Below, piece after piece: positions 27,156 to 35,642 of a stretch of 64,000 nucleotides of DNA. The DNA lies in NCBI RefSeq assembly GCF_039542055.1, contig NZ_BAABHK010000012.1, forward strand, positions 1-64,000. The letters are read 5' to 3'. This DNA comes from Actinoallomurus vinaceus (lineage in GTDB: Bacteria; Actinomycetota; Actinomycetes; Streptosporangiales; Streptosporangiaceae). A program made the translations under genes and the position numbers. Position 1 is the first letter of the stretch, and each line of letters opens with the position of its first letter. The notes below the pieces were generated by a model. That model was not told the DNA's origin, did not search any database, and worked only from the letters and a program-made list of their open reading frames with translations.

Positions 27156-27608
27156 ATGCCGTTCGATCCCTCGGCCGCCCCGGCCGGTTCCACGGACGCC
27201 GACACCGGACCGGACGCGGCGCCGACGCGCCGTGGAATGCTGCTCGGGGTCGGCGTGGCCGGCCTTGCCGGCACGCTCGCCGCCTGCGGCGGAAAGAGCG
27301 ACGACTCCGGTGGCGGGAGCGGCGGCGCGCTGGGCAAGGCCTCGGACATCCCGGTCGGCGGCGGAAAGATCTTCAAGGATCAGAAGGTCGTCGTCACGCA
27401 GCCGAAGAAGGGGGAGTTCGCCGCCTTCAGCGCGGTCTGCACCCACCGCGGCTGCACGGTCGGCTCGGTCTCCGACGGCACGATCAACTGTCCGTGCCAC
27501 GGCAGCAAGTTCCACGTCAGCGACGGCTCCGTCGCCCACGGCCCGGCGTCGCAGCCGCTGCCGGGCAAGTCCGTCAAGGTGGAGAACGGCGAGATCAAGC
27601 TGGCCTGA
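27156..27608 (+). CDS. Second Rieske [2Fe-2S] lipoprotein
   Basis: This 150-aa protein is a paralogue of the preceding gene. It has a hydrophilic start, then TRRGMLLGVGVAGLAGTLAACGG with both Tat-type Arg pair and lipobox, a Gly/Ser linker and a Rieske domain with CTHRGC and CPCHGS. The two share the SDIPVGGGKIF-type entry to the domain. The GAGGAGG ribosome binding site at 27144-27150 fixes the start. They probably form one transcript and may pass electrons at the outer membrane face; the partner is unknown. Confidence 0.9.
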   Translation: MPFDPSAAPAGSTDADTGPDAAPTRRGMLLGVGVAGLAGTLAACGGKSDDSGGGSGGALGKASDIPVGGGKIFKDQKVVVTQPKKGEFAAFSAVCTHRGCTVGSVSDGTINCPCHGSKFHVSDGSVAHGPASQPLPGKSVKVENGEIKLA

Positions 27609-27661
27609 TCCCAGGGCGTGGTGGCGGGCGGCGGTCGCCGCTCGTCACCATGGTCGCCGGC

Positions 27662-28729
27662 TCAGGCGCGGTTCTCGGACCGGTTCTCGGACCACGCGTT
27701 CGGGCCGTCCATGTCCGTGCGGAGCCGGGGCAGCGTCGACGGGTGATTCTCCCGGATGTAGGCGACGAGGTGCTCGCGGACGTCGCACCGCAGGTCGAAC
27801 GCGCTGGCCGAGTCGTGCGCGCTCATCAGCGCCCGCAACTGGACCAGGCCGTTCGGCGTCACGTCGGTCACCTGCAGGACCCAGTCCTTCTGGTCCCAGA
27901 GGGGATGCTCACGCAGGAACCGGTACAGCTCCGTTCGCAGCTCCTCTACGGGAACGTTCCAATCCACGTGCAGCAGAACGGTGCCGATCACCCGGGCGGT
28001 GTGCCGCGTCCAGTTCTCGAAGGAGTTCTGCGCGAAGTACGACACGGGGAGCACGAGCCGCCGTTCGTCCCAAAGGCGCATCACGACGTACGTGAGGGTC
28101 AGCTCCTCGATGCGGCCCCACTCGCCCTTCACGACGATCACGTCGTCGATCCGCAGGGCGTCGCTGAAGGCCAGCTGCAGGCCCGCGAAGACGTTGCTCA
28201 GCGTCGACTGGGCGGCGATACCGGCGACGATGCCGGCGATCCCGGCGGAGGCGAGCAGCCCCGCGCCCACCGCCCGTACGGCCGGGAAGGTGAACAGCAT
28301 CGACGACGCCGCGATGATCGCGACGATCGCGGCGGAGCTGCGGCGCAGCAGCATCACCTGGGTGCGGACCCGCCGGGCGCGGACGTTCCGGTCACCCTCG
28401 ATCTTGGTCAGGTGATCGAGGGCGACGTCGGTGGCGGCGTACGCCGCCTGGATGAGCAGCCAGGTCACCGACGCGATGACGATGAGGGACAGCGCGTGGC
28501 GGATGTCCGCGGTGAACCGGCCGAGGACCTCTCTCGGCGGCAGCCCGGCCGTCGCCCCCGTGGCGAACGCGAGGACGAAGGCGGGCTTCCCGCAGCGCCG
28601 GGCGATCGGCGGGGCCAGCGGCCGGCGGGACACCGGCCGGCTCGTGAGCACCCTCCGGAGAATCTCCACGACCAGCAGGCCGAGCAGGACCGACCCGAGC
28701 AGAATGGCCAGCGCGGTGACGGTCGACAC
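27662..28729 (-). CDS. MscS family mechanosensitive channel
   Basis: This 355-aa membrane protein has four N-terminal membrane segments. The pore-lining helix GAGLLASAGIAGIVAGIAAQSTLSNVFAGLQLAF (about 163-196) is followed by the beta domain start DDVIVVKGEWGRIEELTLTYVVMRLWDERRLVLPVSYF, the signature of small-conductance channels. It releases solutes on osmotic down-shock. It begins 150 bp from the divergent uvrC. GGGGGACC lies upstream of its GTG. Confidence 0.9.
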   Translation of the reverse strand: MSTVTALAILLGSVLLGLLVVEILRRVLTSRPVSRRPLAPPIARRCGKPAFVLAFATGATAGLPPREVLGRFTADIRHALSLIVIASVTWLLIQAAYAATDVALDHLTKIEGDRNVRARRVRTQVMLLRRSSAAIVAIIAASSMLFTFPAVRAVGAGLLASAGIAGIVAGIAAQSTLSNVFAGLQLAFSDALRIDDVIVVKGEWGRIEELTLTYVVMRLWDERRLVLPVSYFAQNSFENWTRHTARVIGTVLLHVDWNVPVEELRTELYRFLREHPLWDQKDWVLQVTDVTPNGLVQLRALMSAHDSASAFDLRCDVREHLVAYIRENHPSTLPRLRTDMDGPNAWSENRSENRA

Positions 28730-28879
28730 GATGAAGGTCCCCCTTAGCGATATCGACGACGGAACCCGACCTTCCCGACACGCCGTTCTTCCCCCAAATC
28801 CACAGAATGCACAGGTGACTCATATCACCCCATATCGCCACTGAAGCGGCTCGCATCGCGAGGCGACTAGGCTTACGGC

Positions 28880-30865
28880 GTGGCAGATCCGGCGACCTAT
28901 CGGCCCGCGCCCGGCTCCATACCTGAATCGCCCGGGGTCTACCGATTCCGTGATGAGACAGGCCGGGTCATCTACGTGGGCAAGGCGAAGAACCTTCGCT
29001 CCCGGCTGAACTCCTACTTCGCCGACTTCGCGGGGCTGCACCCGCGCACCCAGACGATGCTGCAGACCGCCACGGACGTCGGCTGGACGGTCGTCGGCAC
29101 CGAGGTCGAGGCGCTCCAGCTGGAGTACTCCTGGATCAAGGAGTTCGACCCGCGGTTCAACGTGAAGTACCGCGACGACAAGTCCTATCCCTACCTCGCG
29201 GTGACGATGCACGATGACGTCCCGCGCGTGCAGGTCATGCGCGGCGCCAAGAAGAAGGGCGTCCGCTACTTCGGGCCGTACTCCCACGCGTGGGCGATCC
29301 GCGAGACCGTCGACCAGCTGCTGCGGGTGTTCCCGGTGCGCACCTGCTCGGCCGGGGTGTTCCAGCGGCAGCGCCAGATGGGCCGGCCCTGCCTGCTCGG
29401 CGACATCGGCAAGTGCTCCGCGCCCTGCGTCGGCCGGATCACCGAGCAGGGCCACCGCGAGCTGGCCGAGGACTTCTGCGCCTTCATGGCGGGCGAGACC
29501 GCGCGCTTCATCAAGGCCCTCGAGAAGGACATGAAGGCGGCCGCCGCCGAGCAGGAGTACGAGCGCGCGGCGCGGCTGCGCGACGACATCCGGGCGCTGC
29601 AGCGGGCGCTGGAGAAGCAGTCCGTGGTGCTGGGCGACACCACCGACTGCGACGTGATCGCCTTCGCCGACGACCAGCTCGAGGCCGCCGTGCAGGCCTT
29701 CTACGTCCGCGGCGGGCGCATCCGTGGCCAGCGCGGCTGGGTGGTCGACAAGGTCGAGGAGGTCACGACCGGCGAGCTCGTCGAGCAGTTCCTGCTGCAG
29801 ATGTACGGCGAGGCCGCCGCCGAGGCGGTGCCCCGGGAGATCCTCGTGCCCGCGCTGCCGCCGGACACCGACGCGGTAGTGGAGCTGCTCGCCGAGCACC
29901 GGGGCGGCCGCGTCGACCTGCGCGTGCCCCAGCGCGGCGACAAGAAGACGCTGATGGAGACGGTCGAGCGCAACGCCGTCGAGGCTTTCAAGCAGCACAA
30001 GACGCGCCGGGCGACCGACCTGACGACCCGCAGCAAGGGCCTGCAGGAGATCCAGGACGCCCTGGAGCTCGAGCAGGCGCCGCTGCGCATGGAATGCTAC
30101 GACGTCTCCAACCTCCAGGGCACCAACGTCGTGGCCTCGATGGTCGTCTTCGAGGACGGCCTGGCCCGCAAGAGCGAATACCGGCGGTTCTCCATCAAGA
30201 CGGTCGAGGGCCAGGACGACGTGCGCTCGATCCACGAGGTGATCCGCCGGCGCTTCAAGCGCTACCTCGAGGAGACCGAGAAGACCGGCGAACTGGACGT
30301 CCTGGGCGAGCCGGAGGCCGGCGGGCCGATCGACCCGGAGACCGGCAAGCCGCGCAGGTTCGCCTATCCGCCCAACCTCGTCGTGGTCGACGGCGGCGCG
30401 CCGCAGGTGGCCGCCGCCCAGCGGGCGCTCGACGAGCTCGGCATCGACGACGTCGACGTGTGCGGCATCGCCAAGCGCCTGGAGGAGATCTGGCTGCCGG
30501 GCGAGGAGGATCCGGTGATCCTCCCGCGCAACAGCGAGGCGATGTACCTCATGCAGCGGCTGCGCGACCAGGCGCACGACTTCGCGATCCGGTACCACCG
30601 GACCAAACGCAGCAAAGGCATGCTCGTCAGCGAGCTCGACGACGTCCCCGGCCTCGGCCCGGGCCGCCGCAAGGCGCTGATCAAGCACTTCGGGTCGGTG
30701 AAGCTCCTCAAGGAGGCCGGTCCGGACCAGATCGCCGAGGTTCCTGGCATCGGGCGCCGTACGGCTGAGAACATCATCGCGGCGTTGCGCGCCGATGACG
30801 GGGCCGCACCAGGCGCCCAGGACGGGACGGCGTCACCGGCCCAGGACGGGGGAGGCAGGACGTGA
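28880..30865 (+). CDS. uvrC: Excinuclease ABC subunit C
   Basis: This 661-aa nuclease makes both incisions in nucleotide excision repair. A GIY-YIG domain lies at the N-terminus (SPGVYRFRDETGRVIYVGKAKNLRSRL, about residues 14-40). A UVR motif is at about 205-235, the RNase H-like 5'-incision domain is at about 380-560 (with VVDGGAPQV), and a helix-hairpin-helix pair is near 595-645 (DDVPGLGPGRRKALIKHFGS). The GTG start directly opens the family N-terminus. Its stop overlaps the rapZ GTG (GTGA). Confidence 0.97.
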   Translation: MADPATYRPAPGSIPESPGVYRFRDETGRVIYVGKAKNLRSRLNSYFADFAGLHPRTQTMLQTATDVGWTVVGTEVEALQLEYSWIKEFDPRFNVKYRDDKSYPYLAVTMHDDVPRVQVMRGAKKKGVRYFGPYSHAWAIRETVDQLLRVFPVRTCSAGVFQRQRQMGRPCLLGDIGKCSAPCVGRITEQGHRELAEDFCAFMAGETARFIKALEKDMKAAAAEQEYERAARLRDDIRALQRALEKQSVVLGDTTDCDVIAFADDQLEAAVQAFYVRGGRIRGQRGWVVDKVEEVTTGELVEQFLLQMYGEAAAEAVPREILVPALPPDTDAVVELLAEHRGGRVDLRVPQRGDKKTLMETVERNAVEAFKQHKTRRATDLTTRSKGLQEIQDALELEQAPLRMECYDVSNLQGTNVVASMVVFEDGLARKSEYRRFSIKTVEGQDDVRSIHEVIRRRFKRYLEETEKTGELDVLGEPEAGGPIDPETGKPRRFAYPPNLVVVDGGAPQVAAAQRALDELGIDDVDVCGIAKRLEEIWLPGEEDPVILPRNSEAMYLMQRLRDQAHDFAIRYHRTKRSKGMLVSELDDVPGLGPGRRKALIKHFGSVKLLKEAGPDQIAEVPGIGRRTAENIIAALRADDGAAPGAQDGTASPAQDGGGRT

Positions 30866-31764
30866 ATCACACGACAGGGGCGAATCTAACGGGCACGCCA
30901 CAGGTGCCCGACATAGTGATCATCACCGGCATGTCGGGCGCCGGGCGGAGCACGGCGGCCAAGTCGCTGGAGGACCTGGACTGGTTCGTCGTCGACAACC
31001 TGCCGCCCGCGCTGCTGGCCACGATGGCCGATCTGGCCGAGCGGGGCCAGGGGGCGGTCCCGCGCATCGCGGTCGTCGTCGACGTGCGCAGCCGCGCCTT
31101 CACCACCGACCTGCAGTCGGCCTTCGACGACCTGGAGGCGCGGGGCGCGCATCCGCGCGTGGTGTACCTCGAGGCGTCCGACGACGTGCTCGTCCGCCGG
31201 TTCGAGAGCGTACGCCGGCCGCATCCGCTGCAGGGCGACGGCCGGATCGTCGACGGCATCGCCCGCGAGCGCGAGCGGCTGCGCGAGGTGCGCGCCGAGG
31301 CCGATCTCGTCCTGGACACCAGCGCGCTGAACGTCCACGAGCTGCGGGCCAAGATCGTCGAGTTCTTCGGCGGCGAGGCGGCGGAGTCGAGCCTGCGCGC
31401 GACCGTGGTCTCCTTCGGTTACAAGTACGGCCTGCCCGTCGACGCCGACCTGGTCGTCGACTGCCGGTTCCTGCCGAACCCGCACTGGATCCCCGAGCTG
31501 CGCCCGCAGAACGGCCGCGACGCGGCGGTACGGGACTACGTGCTGTCGCGGCCGGGGGCCAAGGAGTTCCTCGACTCCTACACCGAGGTGCTGCGGCTCC
31601 TCGTGGAGGGGTACGAACGCGAGGGCAAGCACTACGTGACACTCGCCGTCGGCTGTACCGGCGGCAAGCACCGCAGTGTCGCCATGGCCGAGCAGTTCGG
31701 CGCCCGGCTGGGCGACGAGGGGCTCGAGGTAAGGGTCGTCCACCGGGATCTGGGACGGGAATAA
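30862..31764 (+). CDS. rapZ: RNase adapter protein RapZ / YvcJ-type nucleotide-binding protein
   Basis: This 300-aa protein has the P-loop GMSGAGRSTAAKSLEDLDWFVVDNLP (about 20-45) and the C-terminal ligand-binding motif GCTGGKHRSVAMAE (about 273-286). In E. coli RapZ controls GlmS by sensing glucosamine-6-phosphate; in Bacillus YvcJ binds GTP. It is coupled to uvrC and followed by yvcK and whiA, the order conserved across Gram-positives. Confidence 0.95.
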   Translation: MNHTTGANLTGTPQVPDIVIITGMSGAGRSTAAKSLEDLDWFVVDNLPPALLATMADLAERGQGAVPRIAVVVDVRSRAFTTDLQSAFDDLEARGAHPRVVYLEASDDVLVRRFESVRRPHPLQGDGRIVDGIARERERLREVRAEADLVLDTSALNVHELRAKIVEFFGGEAAESSLRATVVSFGYKYGLPVDADLVVDCRFLPNPHWIPELRPQNGRDAAVRDYVLSRPGAKEFLDSYTEVLRLLVEGYEREGKHYVTLAVGCTGGKHRSVAMAEQFGARLGDEGLEVRVVHRDLGRE

Positions 31765-31770
31765 CCGCAC

Positions 31771-32748
31771 GTGACATCCCCCAAGGTCGTCGCCCTCGGC
31801 GGCGGGCACGGACTTTTCGCCTCCCTGTCAGCGCTGCGCCGCGTCACCGACCGGCTCACGGCCATCGTGACCGTCGCCGACGACGGCGGGTCCAGCGGCC
31901 GGCTGCGGCGAGAGCTCGGCGTCCTGCCGCCCGGCGACCTGCGCATGGCCCTGGCCGCGCTGTGCCGCGACGACGACTGGGGGCGCACCTGGAGCGAGGT
32001 CGTCCAGCACCGCTTCCGCAGCCAGGGCGAGCTGCACGGGCACGCCGTAGGCAACCTGCTGATGGTGGCGCTGTGGGAGCTCCTCGACGACCCGGTCGCC
32101 GGCCTGGACTGGATGGGGCGGCTGCTGGGCGCGGAGGGCCGGGTGCTTCCCATGGCGTCCGTCCCCCTCGACATCGTCGCGGAGGTCCGGGGCGCCGACC
32201 CGGATCGGCCGCAGGAGATCACGCACGTTCAGGGGCAGGTGGCCTGCGCGAAGACGCCGGGACAGGTGCTGAGCGTCTCCCTGGTGCCCCCGGACCCGCC
32301 CGCCTGCCCGGAGGCGCTGCGCGCCATCGAGGAGGCCGACTGGGTCGTCTTCGGGCCCGGCTCCTGGTTCACCAGCGTGCTGCCCCACCTGAAGGTGCCG
32401 GAGCTGGCCGACGCGCTGCTGCGCACCTCCGCCCGGCGGATCGTCGCACTGAACCTCGAACCCCAGCCCGGCGAGACCGACGACTTCTCGCCGCAGCGGC
32501 ACCTGGAGGTGCTGCGGGCGCACGCCCCCGACCTCCGGGTCGATGTCGTCCTCGCCGACCGGAATGTCGTCGAGGAGCGCGATGTTCTTGAAAAAGCGGC
32601 ACGTACCCTCGGTGGAACGCTCGTGCTGGCCGACGTCGCGGCCGGAGATGGATCTCCACGGCATGATCCGGCACGGTTGGCCCAAGCGTTCGCACAGATC
32701 TTTGTCAGCGGCCACTGTCCCCGGCAAGATTCCGCGAGACTGCCCTGA
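31771..32748 (+). CDS. yvcK: YvcK/CofD-like gluconeogenesis factor
   Basis: This 325-aa protein of the CofD/YvcK family has GGGHGLFASLSALRRVTDRLTAIVTVADDGGSSGRLR at the N-terminus (about 8-44) and FGPGSWFTSVLPHL (about 192-205). YvcK binds UDP-GlcNAc and links carbon metabolism to cell wall synthesis in Bacillus and (as CuvA) mycobacteria. The GTG starts 6 bp after the rapZ stop. A typical member has IKTDLIVLGPGS; the comparable segment here is shortened to VVFGPGS. Confidence 0.93.
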   Translation: MTSPKVVALGGGHGLFASLSALRRVTDRLTAIVTVADDGGSSGRLRRELGVLPPGDLRMALAALCRDDDWGRTWSEVVQHRFRSQGELHGHAVGNLLMVALWELLDDPVAGLDWMGRLLGAEGRVLPMASVPLDIVAEVRGADPDRPQEITHVQGQVACAKTPGQVLSVSLVPPDPPACPEALRAIEEADWVVFGPGSWFTSVLPHLKVPELADALLRTSARRIVALNLEPQPGETDDFSPQRHLEVLRAHAPDLRVDVVLADRNVVEERDVLEKAARTLGGTLVLADVAAGDGSPRHDPARLAQAFAQIFVSGHCPRQDSARLP

Positions 32749-32780
32749 CGGGATGATGGCTACAGGGGGAGGATCCATCA

Positions 32781-33761
32781 ATGGCGATGACCGGCGTGGT
32801 GAAGGACGAGCTGAGCAGGCTGTCCGTCATGAAGCCGTGCTGCCGCAAGGCCGAGGTGTCGACACTACTGCGCTTCGCCGGGGGCCTGCACATTGTCAGC
32901 GGGCGCATCGTGATCGAGGCGGAGCTCGACACCGGAGCCGCGGCGCGACGCCTGCGCAAGGACCTCGCGGAGGTCTTCGGCCACAGCTCCGACGTCGTGG
33001 TGCTGGCGCCGAGCGGCCTGCGCAAGGGCAACCGGTACGTCGTGCGGGTGTTCCGCGACGGTGAGTCCCTGGCCCGCCAGACCGGTCTGATCGACAACAA
33101 CGGCCGCCCGGTCCGGGGCCTGCCCCGGCACGTCGTCTCCGGCGGCGCCTGCGACGCCGAGTCGGCGTGGCGCGGGGCGTTCCTGGCGCACGGGTCGCTG
33201 ACCGAGCCCGGCCGGTCGATGTCCCTCGAGGTCACCTGCCCCGGTCCGGAGGCCGCCCTGGCCCTCGTCGGCTCGGCCCGGCGGCTCCGGATCCACGCCA
33301 AGGCCCGCGAGGTGCGCGGCGTGGACCGCGTCGTCGTCCGCGACGGCGACGCGATCTCGGCGCTGCTGACCCGGCTCGGCGCGCACGACTCGGTGCTCGC
33401 CTGGGAGGAGCGCCGCATGCGCCGCGAGGTGCGGGCGACCGCCAACCGGCTGGCCAACTTCGACGACGCCAACCTGCGCCGCTCCGCGCGCGCCGCGGTC
33501 GCGGCCGGGGCGCGGGTCGCGCGCGCCCTGGAGATCCTCGCCGACGACGCCCCGGAGCACCTCGTCGCCGCCGGCCGGCTGCGGCTGGAGCACAAGCAGG
33601 CGTCGCTGGAGGAGCTCGGGCAGCTCGCAGAGCCGCCGCTGACCAAGGACGCCATCGCCGGCCGGATCCGGCGGCTGCTGGCCATGGCCGACAAGCGCGC
33701 CATGGACCAGGGCATCGCCGGCACCGAGGCCAACGTCACCGCCGACATGCTCGCCCCCTGA
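32781..33761 (+). CDS. whiA: Sporulation/cell division regulator WhiA
   Basis: This 326-aa DNA-binding regulator has an N-terminal domain derived from LAGLIDADG homing endonucleases (MTGVVKDELSRLSVMKPCCRKAEVSTLLRFAGGLH) and a C-terminal helix-turn-helix (EHKQASLEELGQLAEPPLTKDAIAGRIRRLLAMAD, about 270-310). In Streptomyces WhiA drives sporulation septation with WhiB; orthologues occur in all Gram-positives. It is the last gene of uvrC-rapZ-yvcK-whiA. Confidence 0.96.
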   Translation: MAMTGVVKDELSRLSVMKPCCRKAEVSTLLRFAGGLHIVSGRIVIEAELDTGAAARRLRKDLAEVFGHSSDVVVLAPSGLRKGNRYVVRVFRDGESLARQTGLIDNNGRPVRGLPRHVVSGGACDAESAWRGAFLAHGSLTEPGRSMSLEVTCPGPEAALALVGSARRLRIHAKAREVRGVDRVVVRDGDAISALLTRLGAHDSVLAWEERRMRREVRATANRLANFDDANLRRSARAAVAAGARVARALEILADDAPEHLVAAGRLRLEHKQASLEELGQLAEPPLTKDAIAGRIRRLLAMADKRAMDQGIAGTEANVTADMLAP

Positions 33762-33823
33762 TCCGTTCGCCGGGCTCCGGCGACGAGGATTTCGGGGGCG
33801 ATACGCCGGCTCCGACCAGTCGG

Positions 33824-33852
33824 TGCCGGGCGCCCAACGGGGGCGCCCGGCA
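33824..33852. terminator. Bidirectional terminator after whiA
   Basis: A perfect 12-bp stem (33824-33835 with 33841-33852) with an AACGG loop lies between the convergent whiA and sigma factor genes. Confidence 0.8.
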
Positions 33853-33870
33853 GGGCGGTGACAGGGGCTT

Positions 33871-35082
33871 CTACGTTCTCAGCCGGCCGGCCCTGGACTC
33901 CAGGTAGCGTTGCTCGGCGATGCTGGCGGTGGCCTTCGCGGCGTGCCGGTAGTGCTCGTACGCCCCGGCCGTGTCGCCGGTCTTCTCCAGCAGATGCGCC
34001 CGCACGGACAGCAGCCGGTGATGCCCGGCCATCCGCTCGTCACCGTCCAATGTCGACAGCAGGGCCAGCCCGGCCGGCGGGCCCTCGATCTCGGCGAGCG
34101 CGATCGCCCGGTTGAGGGTGACCATCGGGTTGGGGGCGATCCGTTCCAGGATCAGGTAGAGGGCGTGTACCTGCCGCCAGTTGGTCTCCTCGGCCGTGGC
34201 CGCGTCGGCGTGCGTGGCGGCGATGGCGGCCTGCAGTTCGTAAGGGCCGAGGGCCGGGCCGGCCAGCGACGTCTTGACCAGCTCGAGGCCCTCGTCGATC
34301 AGCCCGCGGTCCCACGTCGTACGGTCCTGCTCGTCCAGCGGCACCAGGTCGCCGGTCGCCGTCGTACGCGCCTCCCGGCGGGCGTGGGTCAGCAGCATCA
34401 GCGCGAGCAGCCCGGTCACCTCGCCGTCCTCGGGCAGCTGCGCGTGCACCATCCTGGCCAGCCGGATCGCCTCGTGCGCGAGGTCGGCGCGGTGTACCTC
34501 GCTGCCGGAGGATGCGGTGTAGCCCTCGTTGAAGATCAGGTAGAGCACGTGCAGGACGACCCGCAGCCGCTCCTCGCGCTCCGCGCCGTCCGGCAGGCCG
34601 AACGAGCTGCCGGCGGCCTTGATGCGCTGCTTGGCCCGGCTGATCCTGGCCGCCATCGTGGCCTCCGGCACCAGGAACGCGCGGGCGATCTCGGCAGTGG
34701 TCAGGCCGCCGACCGCCCGCAGCGTCAGGGCGGTCTGAGAGGCCGCGGTCAGCGTCGGATGGCAGCAGAGGAACAGCAGGACGAGCGTGTCGTCGGTGTC
34801 CGGTACGTCCTCGGGCACCACCTCGGTGGCCGTCGCCGACTCCCGCTCGCGGCGCGCGTGGTCACTGCGCATCTGGTCGATGAGCCGCCGGGACGCGACG
34901 GTCATCAGCCAGCCGCGCGGGTTGTCCGGCACTCCCTCGGCCGGCCACTGCACGGTGGCGGCGAGGACGGCCTCCTGCACGGCGTCCTCGCACCCTTCGA
35001 ACTGTCCGTGCCGACGTACCAACGCGCCGAGGACCTGCGGCGTGAGCTCACGCAGCAGGTCCTCGAGGGCTTGTGCGGTCAT
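33871..35082 (-). CDS. ECF42-type RNA polymerase sigma factor
   Basis: This 403-aa sigma factor has region 2 (ALVRRHGQFEGCEDAVQEAVLAATVQWPAEGVPDNPRGWLMTVASRRLIDQMRSD, about 17-73) and region 4 (LTLRAVGGLTTAEIARAFLVPEATMAARISRAKQRIK, about 120-156). A long C-terminal TPR-like extension of about 220 residues follows. That architecture and the DGPF/YCII partner next door define the ECF42 group, which has no anti-sigma factor; the extension is needed for activity. Its start overlaps the stop of the YCII gene (ATGA on the minus strand), so the two are coupled. Confidence 0.93.
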   Translation of the reverse strand: MTAQALEDLLRELTPQVLGALVRRHGQFEGCEDAVQEAVLAATVQWPAEGVPDNPRGWLMTVASRRLIDQMRSDHARRERESATATEVVPEDVPDTDDTLVLLFLCCHPTLTAASQTALTLRAVGGLTTAEIARAFLVPEATMAARISRAKQRIKAAGSSFGLPDGAEREERLRVVLHVLYLIFNEGYTASSGSEVHRADLAHEAIRLARMVHAQLPEDGEVTGLLALMLLTHARREARTTATGDLVPLDEQDRTTWDRGLIDEGLELVKTSLAGPALGPYELQAAIAATHADAATAEETNWRQVHALYLILERIAPNPMVTLNRAIALAEIEGPPAGLALLSTLDGDERMAGHHRLLSVRAHLLEKTGDTAGAYEHYRHAAKATASIAEQRYLESRAGRLRT

Positions 35083-35450
35083 GCCTCCAATTGTCCGTCA
35101 GCGAACATCACCTGCCGCACCTCGACGCCCAGACCCTCGATCGCGGTGTCCGGGATCTGCGTCGCCAGCTCGATCGCCCGCTCCTTGTTCTCGCAGTCGA
35201 TCAGGTAGAAGCCGCCCAGGTATTCCTTGGCCTCCAGGAAGGGTCCGTCGGTCACCACCGGCTGGCCGTTGCGTACGGTCACCACGGCGGCCTGTGACGG
35301 GTCGACCAGCGCCTGCGTGGTGATCAGCTCGCCGGACCTCTTCAGCGCCTCGATGAACGCGCCGTGGCCGTCGCCGATCGCCGCCTTCTCCTCGTCGGTC
35401 AGCGCGTCCAGGACGGCCGGGTTGATGTGCATGCTGATCAGGAACTTCAT
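35079..35450 (-). CDS. YCII-related (DGPF) protein
   Basis: This 123-aa small alpha/beta protein has the VVTDGPFLEAKEYLGGFYLIDCENKERAIELATQIP segment (about 65-100), the hallmark DGPF of the YCII-related family. Such proteins accompany ECF42 sigma factors and are thought to supply an input or enzymatic function, still unclear. It is transcribed first, then the sigma gene. The ATG has GGAGTACG upstream. It is divergent from the MFS transporter gene 193 bp away. Confidence 0.92.
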   Translation of the reverse strand: MKFLISMHINPAVLDALTDEEKAAIGDGHGAFIEALKRSGELITTQALVDPSQAAVVTVRNGQPVVTDGPFLEAKEYLGGFYLIDCENKERAIELATQIPDTAIEGLGVEVRQVMFADGQLEA

Positions 35451-35642
35451 GTCGTACTCCTCGTGGTTCGAGACCCCACGGCGGGGCCCTTCGACCAGTT
35501 GGTCGGAGCCGTCGTCGTCGTCTTGACATCCCCCGCCCGAACTTTCGCATGGTCTTCTTCCCGTACCGATGTCAAGAAGCCCTCGGCCACTCCGACCAAC
35601 CGGCGAAACGTCGAGAGAGTCGAGAGAACAGAGAGCTTCGAT

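Noticed and set aside
28820..30688. A 622-codon open frame on the minus strand
   Set aside because: It is the antisense shadow of uvrC, with no ribosome binding site and no domain.
35523..35551. TTGACA as a promoter for the MFS gene
   Set aside because: No acceptable -10 box at 16-19 bp; the match may be chance.
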